This document shows positions 53,409-64,000 of a stretch of 64,000 bases of DNA, piece by piece. The notes under the pieces were generated by a model. That model saw only the letters and a list, made by a program, of their open reading frames with translations. It was not told where the DNA came from and made no database searches. The stretch covers positions 2,576,264 to 2,640,263 of the forward strand of contig OZ038322.1 of the NCBI GenBank assembly GCA_964035795.1, written 5' to 3'. The translations under genes and the position numbers were made by a program. The stretch's first letter is position 1; every line of letters begins with the position of its first letter. The DNA is from Pterobdella sp. o SKG-2022 (Eukaryota; Annelida; Clitellata; Hirudinida; Piscicolidae).

Positions 53409-56400
53409 CGAGAATTGGATAAAATTTCAAAATGAAATCACTGCACTAAGTAAAATATATGTTTTTACGATATGCCGAGCATTGAGCAAAAGTATTCTCA
53501 AAGAAAACATTACCTATCAATAATGGAAAAAACGATATAATAGAAAATGGATTTAAAATTCATTATCAGAATGGTAACAAAAACTATCCCCACATGTTAA
53601 CTAAAAGCATTTGAGGAAAAATTATGTTTTAGTTCATGATCAACTTCATGTGATTTGCGCAAAAAATAACTATTTGTTAATAAAACTTTTTTACGATTCA
53701 TAAGTGAAAAAATAAACTTACACCCGAAAAATTTGTTAGCGACTAAAGCATAACATGACTAAGCAAGTTTATGTAGAAAAAAAAAACCTTTTTGAAAAGA
53801 TAATAAAGAGGATGATAGGAAAACAAGTTCGAAACAATCAGTTTACCACAAAGTTCACTAAAAGAAATGAGACATTACTCACGCGGCTGAGCTTATGCGA
53901 CTATTTCTATAAAGTTGGTAAAAAACATTGAGAAAAAAACGAGAATTGGATAAAATTTCAAAATGAAATCCCTGCACTAAGTAAAATATATGTTTTTACG
54001 ATATGCCGAGCATTGAGCAAAAGTATTCTCAAAGAAAACATTACCTATCAATAATGGAAAAAACGATATAATGGAAAATGGATTTAAAATTCATTATCAG
54101 AATGGTAACAAAAACTATCCCCACATGTTAACTAAAAGCATTTGAGGAAAAATTATGTTTTAGTTCATGATCAACTTCATGTGATTTGCGCAAAAAATAA
54201 CTATTTGTTAATAAAACTTTTTTACGATTCATAAGTGAAAAAATAAACTTACACCCGAAAAATTTGTTAGCGACTAAAGCATAACATGACTAAGCAAGTT
54301 TATGTAGAAAAAAAAAACCTTTTTGAAAAGATAATAAAGAGGATGATAGGAAAACAAGTTCGAAACAATCAGTTTACCACAAAGTTCACTAAAAGAAATG
54401 AGACATTACTCACGCGGCTGAGCTTATGCGACTATTTCTATAAAGTTGGTAAAAAACATTGAGAAAAAAACGAGAATTGGATAAAATTTCAAAATGAAAT
54501 CCCTGCACTAAGTAAAATATATGTTTTTACGATATGCCGAGCATTGAGCAAAAGTATTCTCAAAGAAAACATTACCTATCAATAATGGAAAAAACGATAT
54601 AATGGAAAATGGATTTAAAATTCATTATCAGAATGGTAACAAAAACTATCCCCACATGTTAACTAAAAGCATTTGAGGAAAAATTATGTTTTAGTTCATG
54701 ATCAACTTCATGTGATTTGCGCAAAAAATAACTATTTGTTAATAAAACTTTTTTACGATTCATAAGTGAAAAAATAAACTTACACCCGAAAAATTTGTTA
54801 GCGACTAAAGCATAACATGACTAAGCAAGTTTATGTAGAGAAAACAAACCTTTTTGAAAAGATTATAAAGAGGATGATAGGAAAACAAGTTCGAAACAAT
54901 CAGTTTACCACAAAGTTCACAAAAAGAAATGAGACATTACTCACGCGGCTGAGCTTATGCGACTATTTCTATAAAGTTGGTAAAAAACAATGAGAAAAAA
55001 ACGAGAATTGGATAAAATTTCAAAATGAAATCCCTGCACTAAGTAAAATATATGTTTTTACGATATGCCGAGCATTGAGCAAAAGTATTCTCAAAGAAAA
55101 CATTACCTATCAATAATGGAAAAAACGATATAATAGAAAATGGATTTAAAATTCATTATCAGAATGGTAACAAAAACTATCCCCACATGTTAACTAAAAG
55201 CATTTGAGGAAAAATTATGTTTTAGTTCATGATCAACTTCATGTGATTTGCGCAAAAAATAACTATTTGTTAATAAAACTTTTTTACGATTCATAAGTGA
55301 AAAAATAAACTTACACCCGAAAAATTTGTTAGCGACTAAAGCATAACATGACTAAGCAAGTTTATGTAGAAAAAAAAAACCTTTTTGAAAAGATTATAAA
55401 GAGGATGATAGGAAAACAAGTTCGAAACAATCAGTTTACCACAAAGTTCACTAAAAGAAATGAGACATTACTCACGCGGCTGAGCTTATGCGACTATTTC
55501 TATAAAGTTGGTTAAAAACATTGAGAAAAAAACGAGAATTGGATAAAATTTCAAAATGAAATCCCTGCACTAAGTAAAATATATGTTTTTACGATATGCC
55601 GAGCATTGAGCAAAAGTATTCTCAAAGAAAACATTACCTATCAATAATGGAAAAAACGATATAATGGAAAATGGATTTAAAATTCATTATCAGAATGGTA
55701 ACAAAAACTATCCCCACATGTTAACTAAAAGCATTTGAGGAAAAATTATGTTTTAGTTCATGATCAACTTCATGTGATTTGCGCAAAAAATAACTATTTG
55801 TTAATAAAACTTTTTTACGATTCATAAGTGAAAAAATAAACTTACACCCGAAAAATTTGTTAGCGACTAAAGCATAACATGACTAAGCAAGTTTATGTAG
55901 AAAAAAAAAACCTTTTTGAAAAGATTATAAAGAGGATGACAGGAAAACAAGTTCGAAACAATCAGTTTACCACAAAGTTCACAAAAAGAAATGAGACATT
56001 ACTCGCGCGGCTGAGCTTATGCGACTATTTCTATAAAGTTGGTAAAAAACAATGAGAAAAAAACGAGAATTGGATAAAATTTCAAAATGAAATCCCTGCA
56101 CTAAGTAAAATATATGTTTTTACGATATGCCGAGCATTGAGCAAAAGTATTCTCAAAGAAAACATTACCTATCAATAATGGAAAAAACGATATAATAGAA
56201 AATGGATTTAAAATTCATTATCAGAATGGTAACAAAAACTATCCCCACATGTTAACTAAAAGCATTTGAGGAAAAATTATGTTTTAGTTCATGATCAACT
56301 TCATGTGATTTGCGCAAAAAATAACTATTTGTTAATAAAACTTTTTTACGATTCATAAGTGAAAAAATAAACTTACACCCGAAAAATTTGTTAGCGACTA

Positions 56401-59400
56401 AAGCATAACATGACTAAGCAAGTTTATGTAGAAAAAAAAAACCTTTTTGAAAAGATTATAAAAAGGATGATAGGAAAACAAGTTCGAAACAATCAGTTTA
56501 CCACAAAGTTCACAAAAAGAAATGAGACATTACTCACGCGGCTGAGCTTATGCGACTATTTCTATAAAGTTGGTAAAAAACAATGAGAAAAAAACGAGAA
56601 TTGGATAAAATTTCAAAATGAAATCCCTGCACTAAGTAAAATATATGTTTTTACGATATGCCGAGCATTGAGCAAAAGTATTCTCAAAGAAAACATTACC
56701 TATCAATAATGGAAAAAACGATATAATGGAAAATGGATTTAAAATTCATTATCAGAATGGTAACAAAAACTATCCCCACATGTTAACTAAAAGCATTTGA
56801 GGAAAAATTATGTTTTAGTTCATGATCAACTTCATGTGATTTGCGCAAAAAATAACTATTTGTTAATAAAACTTTTTTACGATTCATAAGTGAAAAAATA
56901 AACTTACACCCGAAAAATTTGTTAGCGACTAAAGCATAACATGACTAAGCAAGTTTATGTAGAAAAAAAAAACCTTTTTGAAAAGATTATAAAAAGGATG
57001 ATAGGAAAACAAGTTCGAAACAATCAGTTTACCACAAAGTTCACAAAAAGAAATGAGACATTACTCACGCGGCTGAGCTTATGCGACTATTTCTATAAAG
57101 TTGGTAAAAAACAATGAGAAAAAAACGAGAATTGGATAAAATTTCAAAATGAAATCCCTGCACTAAGTAAAATATATGTTTTTACGATATGCCGAGCATT
57201 GAGCAAAAGTATTCTCAAAGAAAACATTACCTATCAATAATGGAAAAAACGATATAATGGAAAATGGATTTAAAATTCATTATCAGAATGGTAACAAAAA
57301 CTATCCCCACATGTTAACTAAAAGCATTTGAGGAAAAATTATGTTTTAGTTCATGATCAACTTCATGTGATTTGCGCAAAAAATAACTATTTGTTAATAA
57401 AACTTTTTTACGATTCATAAGTGAAAAAATAAACTTACACCCGAAAAATTTGTTAGCGACTAAAGCATAACATGACTAAGCAAGTTTATGTAGAAAAAAA
57501 AAACCTTTTTGAAAAGATTATAAAAAGGATGATAGGAAAACAAGTTCGAAACAATCAGTTTACCACAAAGTTCACAAAAAGAAATGAGACATTACTCACG
57601 CGGCTGAGCTTATGCGACTATTTCTATAAAGTTGGTAAAAAACAATGAGAAAAAAACGAGAATTGGATAAAATTTCAAAATGAAATCCCTGCACTAAGTA
57701 AAATATATGTTTTTACGATATGCCGAGCATTGAGCAAAAGTATTCTCAAAGAAAACATTACCTATCAATAATGGAAAAAACGATATAATGGAAAATGGAT
57801 TTAAAATTCATTATCAGAATGGTAACAAAAACTATCCCCACATGTTAACTAAAAGCATTTGAGGAAAAATTATGTTTTAGTTCATGATCAACTTCATGTG
57901 ATTTGCGCAAAAAATAACTATTTGTTAATAAAACTTTTTTACGATTCATAAGTGAAAAAATAAACTTACACCCGAAAAATTTGTTAGCGACTAAAGCATA
58001 ACATGACTAAGCAAGTTTATGTAGACAAAAAAAACCTTTTTGAAAAGATTATAAAAAGGATGATAGGAAAACAAGTTCGAAACAATCAGTTTACCACAAA
58101 GTTCACAAAAAGAAATGAGACATTACTCACGCGGCTGAGCTTATGCGACTATTTCTATAAAGTTGGTAAAAAACAATGAGAAAAAAACGAGAATTGGATA
58201 AAATTTCAAAATGAAATCCCTGCACTAAGTAAAATATATGTTTTTACGATATGCCGAGCATTGAGCAAAAGTATTCTCAAAGAAAACATTACCTATCAAT
58301 AATGGAAAAAACGATATAATGGAAAATGGATTTAAAATTCATTATCAGAATGGTAACAAAAACTATCCCCACATGTTAACTAAAAGCATTTGAGGAAAAA
58401 TTATGTTTTAGTTCATGATCAACTTCATGTGATTTGCGCAAAAAATAACTATTTGTTAATAAAACTTTTTTACGATTCATAAGTGAAAAAATAAACTTAC
58501 ACCCGAAAAATTTGTTAGCGACTAAAGCATAACATGACTAAGCAAGTTTATGTAGAAAAAAAAAACCTTTTTGAAAAGATTATAAAGAGGATGACAGGAA
58601 AACAAGTTCGAAACAATCAGTTTACCACAAAGTTCACAATAAGAAATGAGTAATTACTCGCGCGGCTGAGCTTATGCGACTATTTCTATAAAGTTGGTAA
58701 AAAACAATGAGAAAAAAACGAGAATTGGATAAAATTTCAAAATGAAATCACTGCACTAAGTAAAATATATGTTTTTACGATATGCCGAGCATTGAGCAAA
58801 AGTATTCTCAAAGAAAACATTACCTATCAATAATGGAAAAAACGATATAATAGAAAATGGATTTAAAATTCATTATCAGAATGGTAACAAAAACTATCCC
58901 CACATGTTAACTAAAAGCATTTGAGGAAAAATTATGTTTTAGTTCATGATCAACTTCATGTGATTTGCGCAAAAAATAACTATTTGTTAATAAAACTTTT
59001 TTACGATTCATAAGTGAAAAAATAAACTTACACCCGAAAAATTTGTTAGCGACTAAAGCATAACATGACTAAGCAAGTTTATGTAGAAAAAAAAAACCTT
59101 TTTGAAAAGATTATAAAAAGGATGATAGGAAAACAAGTTCGAAACAATCAGTTTACCACAGAGTTCACAAAAAGAAATGAGACATTACTCACGCGGCTGA
59201 GCTTATGCGACTATTTCTATAAAGTTGGTAAAAAACAATGAGAAAAAAACGAGAATTGGATAAAATTTCAAAATGAAATCCCTGCACTAAGTAAAATATA
59301 TGTTTTTACGATATGCCGAGCATTGAGCAAAAGTATTCTCAAAGAAAACATTACCTATCAATAATGGAAAAAACGATATAATGGAAAATGGATTTAAAAT

Positions 59401-60842
59401 TCATTATCAGAATGGTAACAAAAACTATCCCCACATGTTAACTAAAAGCATTTGAGGAAAAATTATGTTTTAGTTCATGATCAACTTCATGTGATTTGCG
59501 CAAAAAATAACTATTTGTTAATAAAACTTTTTTACGATTCATAAGTGAAAAAATAAACTTACACCCGAAAAATTTGTTAGCGACTAAAGCATAACATGAC
59601 TAAGCAAGTTTATGTAGAAAAAAAAAACCTTTTTGAAAAGATTATAAAGAGGATGATAGGAAAACAAGTTCGAAACAATCAGTTTACCACAAAGTTCACT
59701 AAAAGAAATGAGACATTACTCACGCGGCTGAGCTTATGCGACTATTTCTATAAAGTTGGTAAAAAACAATGAGAAAAAAACGAGAATTGGATAAAATTTC
59801 AAAATGAAATCCCTGCACTAAGTAAAATATATGTTTTTACGATATGCCGAGCATTGAGCAAAAGTATTCTCAAAGAAAACATTACCTATCAATAATGGAA
59901 AAAACGATATAATGGAAAATGGATTTAAAATTCATTATCAGAATGGTAACAAAAACTATCCCCACATGTTAACTAAAAGCATTTGAGGAAAAATTATGTT
60001 TTAGTTCATGATCAACTTCATGTGATTTGCGCAAAAAATAACTATTTGTTAATAAAACTTTTTTACGATTCATAAGTGAAAAAATAAACTTACACCCGAA
60101 AAATTTGTTAGCGACTAAAGCATAACATGACTAAGCAAGTTTATGTAGAAAAAAAAAACCTTTTTGAAAAGATTATAAAGAGGATGATAGGAAAACAAGT
60201 TCGAAACAATCAGTTTACCACAAAGTTCACAATAAGAAATGAGTAATTACTCGCGCGGCTGAGCTTATGCGACTATTTCTATAAAGTTGGTAAAAAACAA
60301 TGAGAAAAAAACGAGAATTGGATAAAATTTCAAAATGAAATCCCTGCACTAAGTAAAATATATGTTTTTACGATATGCCGAGCATTGAGCAAAAGTATTC
60401 TCAAAGAAAACATTACCTATCAATAATGGAAAAAACGATATAATGGAAAATGGATTTAAAATTCATTATCAGAATGGTAACAAAAACTATCCCCACATGT
60501 TAACTAAAAGCATTTGAGGAAAAATTATGTTTTAGTTCATGATCAACTTCATGTGATTTGCGCAAAAAATAACTATTTGTTAATAAAACTTTTTTACGAT
60601 TCATAAGTGAAAAAATAAACTTACACCCGAAAAATTTGTTAGCGACTAAAGCATAACATGACTAAGCAAGTTTATGTAGAAAAAAAAAACCTTTTTGAAA
60701 AGATTATAAAGAGGATGACAGGAAAACAAGTTCGAAACAATCAGTTTACCACAAAGTTCACAATAAGAAATGAGTAATTACTCGCGCGGCTGAGCTTATG
60801 CGACTATTTCTATAAAGTTGGTAAAAAACAATGAGAAAAAAA
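53409..60842. repeat. Satellite B higher-order repeat, copy 3 (14 units)
   Basis: Units 62-75 follow the order of copy 1 but contain only one of the two ataatag/acattgag plus atgacagg/cgcgcgg pairs. From 55533 on they match copy 2 one for one at an offset of 10,089 bp (19 units), including cacagag at 59159-59163. The copy starts with a cactgc/gataata unit and a gataata unit. Private changes include ggttaaaaac near 55511 and tagacaaaa near 58022. It is best read as a copy with a two-unit internal deletion, or as the ancestral shorter form. Confidence 0.75.
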
Positions 60843-63497
60843 CGAGAATTGGATAAAATTTCAAAATGAAATCACTGCACTAAGTAAAATATATGTTTTT
60901 ACGATATGCCGAGCATTGAGCAAAAGTATTCTCAAAGAAAACATTACCTATCAATAATGGAAAAAACGATATAATAGAAAATGGATTTAAAATTCATTAT
61001 CAGAATGGTAACAAAAACTATCCCCACATGTTAACTAAAAGCATTTGAGGAAAAATTATGTTTTAGTTCATGATCAACTTCATGTGATTTGCGCAAAAAA
61101 TAACTATTTGTTAATAAAACTTTTTTACGATTCATAAGTGAAAAAATAAACTTACACCCGAAAAATTTGTTAGCGACTAAAGCATAACATGACTAAGCAA
61201 GTTTATGTAGAAAAAAAAAACCTTTTTGAAAAGATTATAAAAAGGATGATAGGAAAACAAGTTCGAAACAATCAGTTTACCACAAAGTTCACAAAAAGAA
61301 ATGAGACATTACTCACGCGGCTGAGCTTATGCGACTATTTCTATAAAGTTGGTAAAAAACAATGAGAAAAAAACGAGAATTGGATAAAATTTCAAAATGA
61401 AATCCCTGCACTAAGTAAAATATATGTTTTTACGATATGCCGAGCATTGAGCAAAAGTATTCTCAAAGAAAACATTACCTATCAATAATGGAAAAAACGA
61501 TATAATGGAAAATGGATTTAAAATTCATTATCAGAATGGTAACAAAAACTATCCCCACATGTTAACTAAAAGCATTTGAGGAAAAATTATGTTTTAGTTC
61601 ATGATCAACTTCATGTGATTTGCGCAAAAAATAACTATTTGTTAATAAAACTTTTTTACGATTCATAAGTGAAAAAATAAACTTACACCCGAAAAATTTG
61701 TTAGCGACTAAAGCATAACATGACTAAGCAAGTTTATGTAGAAAAAAAAAACCTTTTTGAAAAGATTATAAAGAGGATGATAGGAAAACAAGTTCGAAAC
61801 AATCAGTTTACCACAAAGTTCACAATAAGAAATGAGTAATTACTCACGCGGCTGAGCTTATGCGACTATTTCTATAAAGTTGGTAAAAAACAATGAGAAA
61901 AAAACGAGAATTGGATAAAATTTCAAAATGAAATCACTGCACTAAGTAAAATATATGTTTTTACGATATGCCGAGCATTGAGCAAAAGTATTCTCAAAGA
62001 AAACATTACCTATCAATAATGGAAAAAACGATATAATGGAAAATGGATTTAAAATTCATTATCAGAATGGTAACAAAAACTATCCCCACATGTTAACTAA
62101 AAGCATTTGAGGAAAAATTATGTTTTAGTTCATGATCAACTTCATGTGATTTGCGCAAAAAATAACTATTTGTTAATAAAACTTTTTTACGATTCATAAG
62201 TGAAAAAATAAACTTACACCCGAAAAATTTGTTAGCGACTAAAGCATAACATGACTAAGCAAGTTTATGTAGAAAAAAAAAACCTTTTTGAAAAGATTAT
62301 AAAGAGGATGATAGGAAAACAAGTTCGAAACAATCAGTTTACCACAAAGTTCACAATAAGAAATGAGTAATTACTCGCGCGGCTGAGCTTATGCGACTAT
62401 TTCTATAAAGTTGGTAAAAAACAATGAGAAAAAAACGAGAATTGGATAAAATTTCAAAATGAAATCCCTGCACTAAGTAAAATATATGTTTTTACGATAT
62501 GCCGAGCATTGAGCAAAAGTATTCTCAAAGAAAACATTACCTATCAATAATGGAAAAAACGATATAATGGAAAATGGATTTAAAATTCATTATCAGAATG
62601 GTAACAAAAACTATCCCCACATGTTAACTAAAAGCATTTGAGGAAAAATTATGTTTTAGTTCATGATCAACTTCATGTGATTTGCGCAAAAAATAACTAT
62701 TTGTTAATAAAACTTTTTTACGATTCATAAGTGAAAAAATAAACTTACACTCGAAAAATTTGTTAGCGACTAAAGCATAACATGACTAAGCAAGTTTATG
62801 TAGAAAAAAAAAACCTTTTTGAAAAGATTATAAAGAGGATGACAGGAAAACAAGTTCGAAACAATCAGTTTACCACAAAGTTCACAATAAGAAATGAGTA
62901 ATTACTCGCGCGGCTGAGCTTATGCGACTATTTCTATAAAGTTGGTAAAAAACAATGAGAAAAAAACGAGAATTGGATAAAATTTCAAAATGAAATCACT
63001 GCACTAAGTAAAATATATGTTTTTACGATATGCCGAGCATTGAGCAAAAGTATTCTCAAAGAAAACATTACCTATCAATAATGGAAAAAACGATATAATA
63101 GAAAATGGATTTAAAATTCATTATCAGAATGGTAACAAAAACTATCCCCACATGTTAACTAAAAGCATTTGAGGAAAAATTATGTTTTAGTTCATGATCA
63201 ACTTCATGTGATTTGCGCAAAAAATAACTATTTGTTAATAAAACTTTTTTACGATTCATAAGTGAAAAAATAAACTTACACCCGAAAAATTTGTTAGCGA
63301 CTAAAGCATAACATGACTAAGCAAGTTTATGTAGAAAAAAAAAACCTTTTTGAAAAGATTATAAAAAGGATGATAGGAAAACAAGTTCGAAACAATCAGT
63401 TTACCACAAAGTTCACAAAAAGAAATGAGACATTACTCACGCGGCTGAGCTTATGCGACTATTTCTATAAAGTTGGTAAAAAACAATGAGAAAAAAA

Positions 63498-64000
63498 CGA
63501 GAATTGGATAAAATTTCAAAATGAAATCCCTGCACTAAGTAAAATATATGTTTTTACGATATGCCGAGCATTGAGCAAAAGTATTCTCAAAGAAAACATT
63601 ACCTATCAATAATGGAAAAAACGATATAATGGAAAATGGATTTAAAATTCATTATCAGAATGGTAACAAAAACTATCCCCACATGTTAACTAAAAGCATT
63701 TGAGGAAAAATTATGTTTTAGTTCATGATCAACTTCATGTGATTTGCGCAAAAAATAACTATTTGTTAATAAAACTTTTTTACGATTCATAAGTGAAAAA
63801 ATAAACTTACACCCGAAAAATTTGTTAGCGACTAAAGCATAACATGACTAAGCAAGTTTATGTAGAAAAAAAAAACCTTTTTGAAAAGATTATAAAGAGG
63901 ATGATAGGAAAACAAGTTCGAAACAATCAGTTTACCACAAAGTTCACAATAAGAAATGAGTAATTACTCACGCGGCTGAGCTTATGCGACTATTTCTATA
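63498..64000. repeat. Partial satellite B unit at the window edge
   Basis: The last 503 bp of the window form an incomplete B unit cut by the window boundary. It has the gagtaattactcacgcgg combination, a mix of two common types that is also seen in the unit starting at 61374. It shows no sign of decay, so the array very likely continues to the right. Confidence 0.93.

Larger units (their letters stand above)
21010..64000. repeat. Satellite B tandem array, 531-bp unit
   Basis: The anchor cgagaattgg recurs at 21020, 21551, 22082, 22613, 23142 and so on, to 63498. The span 21020-63498 is 42,478 bp, exactly 80 x 531 minus 2, so there are 80 complete units and a final partial unit of 503 bp. All copies are head-to-tail in one orientation. 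The sequence is AT-rich, roughly 70 percent A+T, with A exceeding T on the plus strand. Units differ at only about ten common variable sites plus rare singletons. No open frame of 60 or more codons occurs. The array runs off the right edge. The family is not recognised by name. Confidence 0.97.

Noticed and set aside
1..64000. CRISPR array
   Set aside because: The periodic units are 474 and 531 bp of continuous repeat with no short-repeat/unique-spacer alternation and no cas genes.
1..64000. CENP-B box
   Set aside because: Candidate TTCG sites in A (ttcgcttggattc, ttcgggtcgaaac) and B (ttcgaaacaatcag) were compared with the known core TTCGnnnnAnnCGGG; none fits.
1..64000. Transposon, LTR or rolling-circle element as the source of the repeats
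   Set aside because: No long open frame, terminal inverted or long terminal repeats, or target duplications were seen at the junction or within units. An origin from a non-coding element fragment cannot be excluded but has no support here.
1..64000. Tandem rRNA, 5S, tRNA or histone gene clusters
   Set aside because: Unit sizes might suggest 5S-type repeats, but no 5S internal control region, tRNA box A/B pair or conserved coding sequence is recognisable in either unit.

Overview
This 64 kb window is entirely satellite DNA: two AT-rich tandem arrays abutting at one sharp junction near 21,009. I find no supportable protein gene, RNA gene, transposon or CRISPR array. Arrays of this kind point to a eukaryotic chromosome (pericentromeric, centromeric or other heterochromatin), probably from a long-read assembly. 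The species cannot be named from the sequence.

Region 1 (1-21,009), satellite A. The repeat unit is about 474 bp (473-476), with 44 full units from 137 to 20,986, a 136-bp partial unit on the left (the array continues beyond the window) and a 23-bp stub on the right. Each 474-bp unit is itself an old dimer of two diverged halves (about 240 and 234 bp). On top of that lies newer structure: two-unit blocks of about 947-950 bp repeated side by side in several places, and a six-unit block of 2,842 bp copied once in tandem (about 6,309-9,150 and 9,151-11,992). The plus strand is T-rich.

Region 2 (about 21,010-64,000), satellite B. The unit is 531 bp, unrelated to A by eye, with 80 full units and a 503-bp partial one. 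Its length is strikingly constant: 80 periods add up to 80 x 531 minus one 2-bp deletion. Numbering units from 21,020 and typing each at about ten variable sites shows a mosaic higher-order repeat of up to 16 units (about 8.5 kb), seen as three copies: 26,859-35,354, 43,320-50,753 and 53,409-60,842. The plus strand is A-rich.

The many short open frames in satellite A (62-141 codons) are the same repeat read over and over and are not annotated as genes. The interest lies in the nested repeat history, the abrupt A/B junction with undiverged units on both sides, and the contrast between an older, length-variable array and a younger, nearly length-invariant one.
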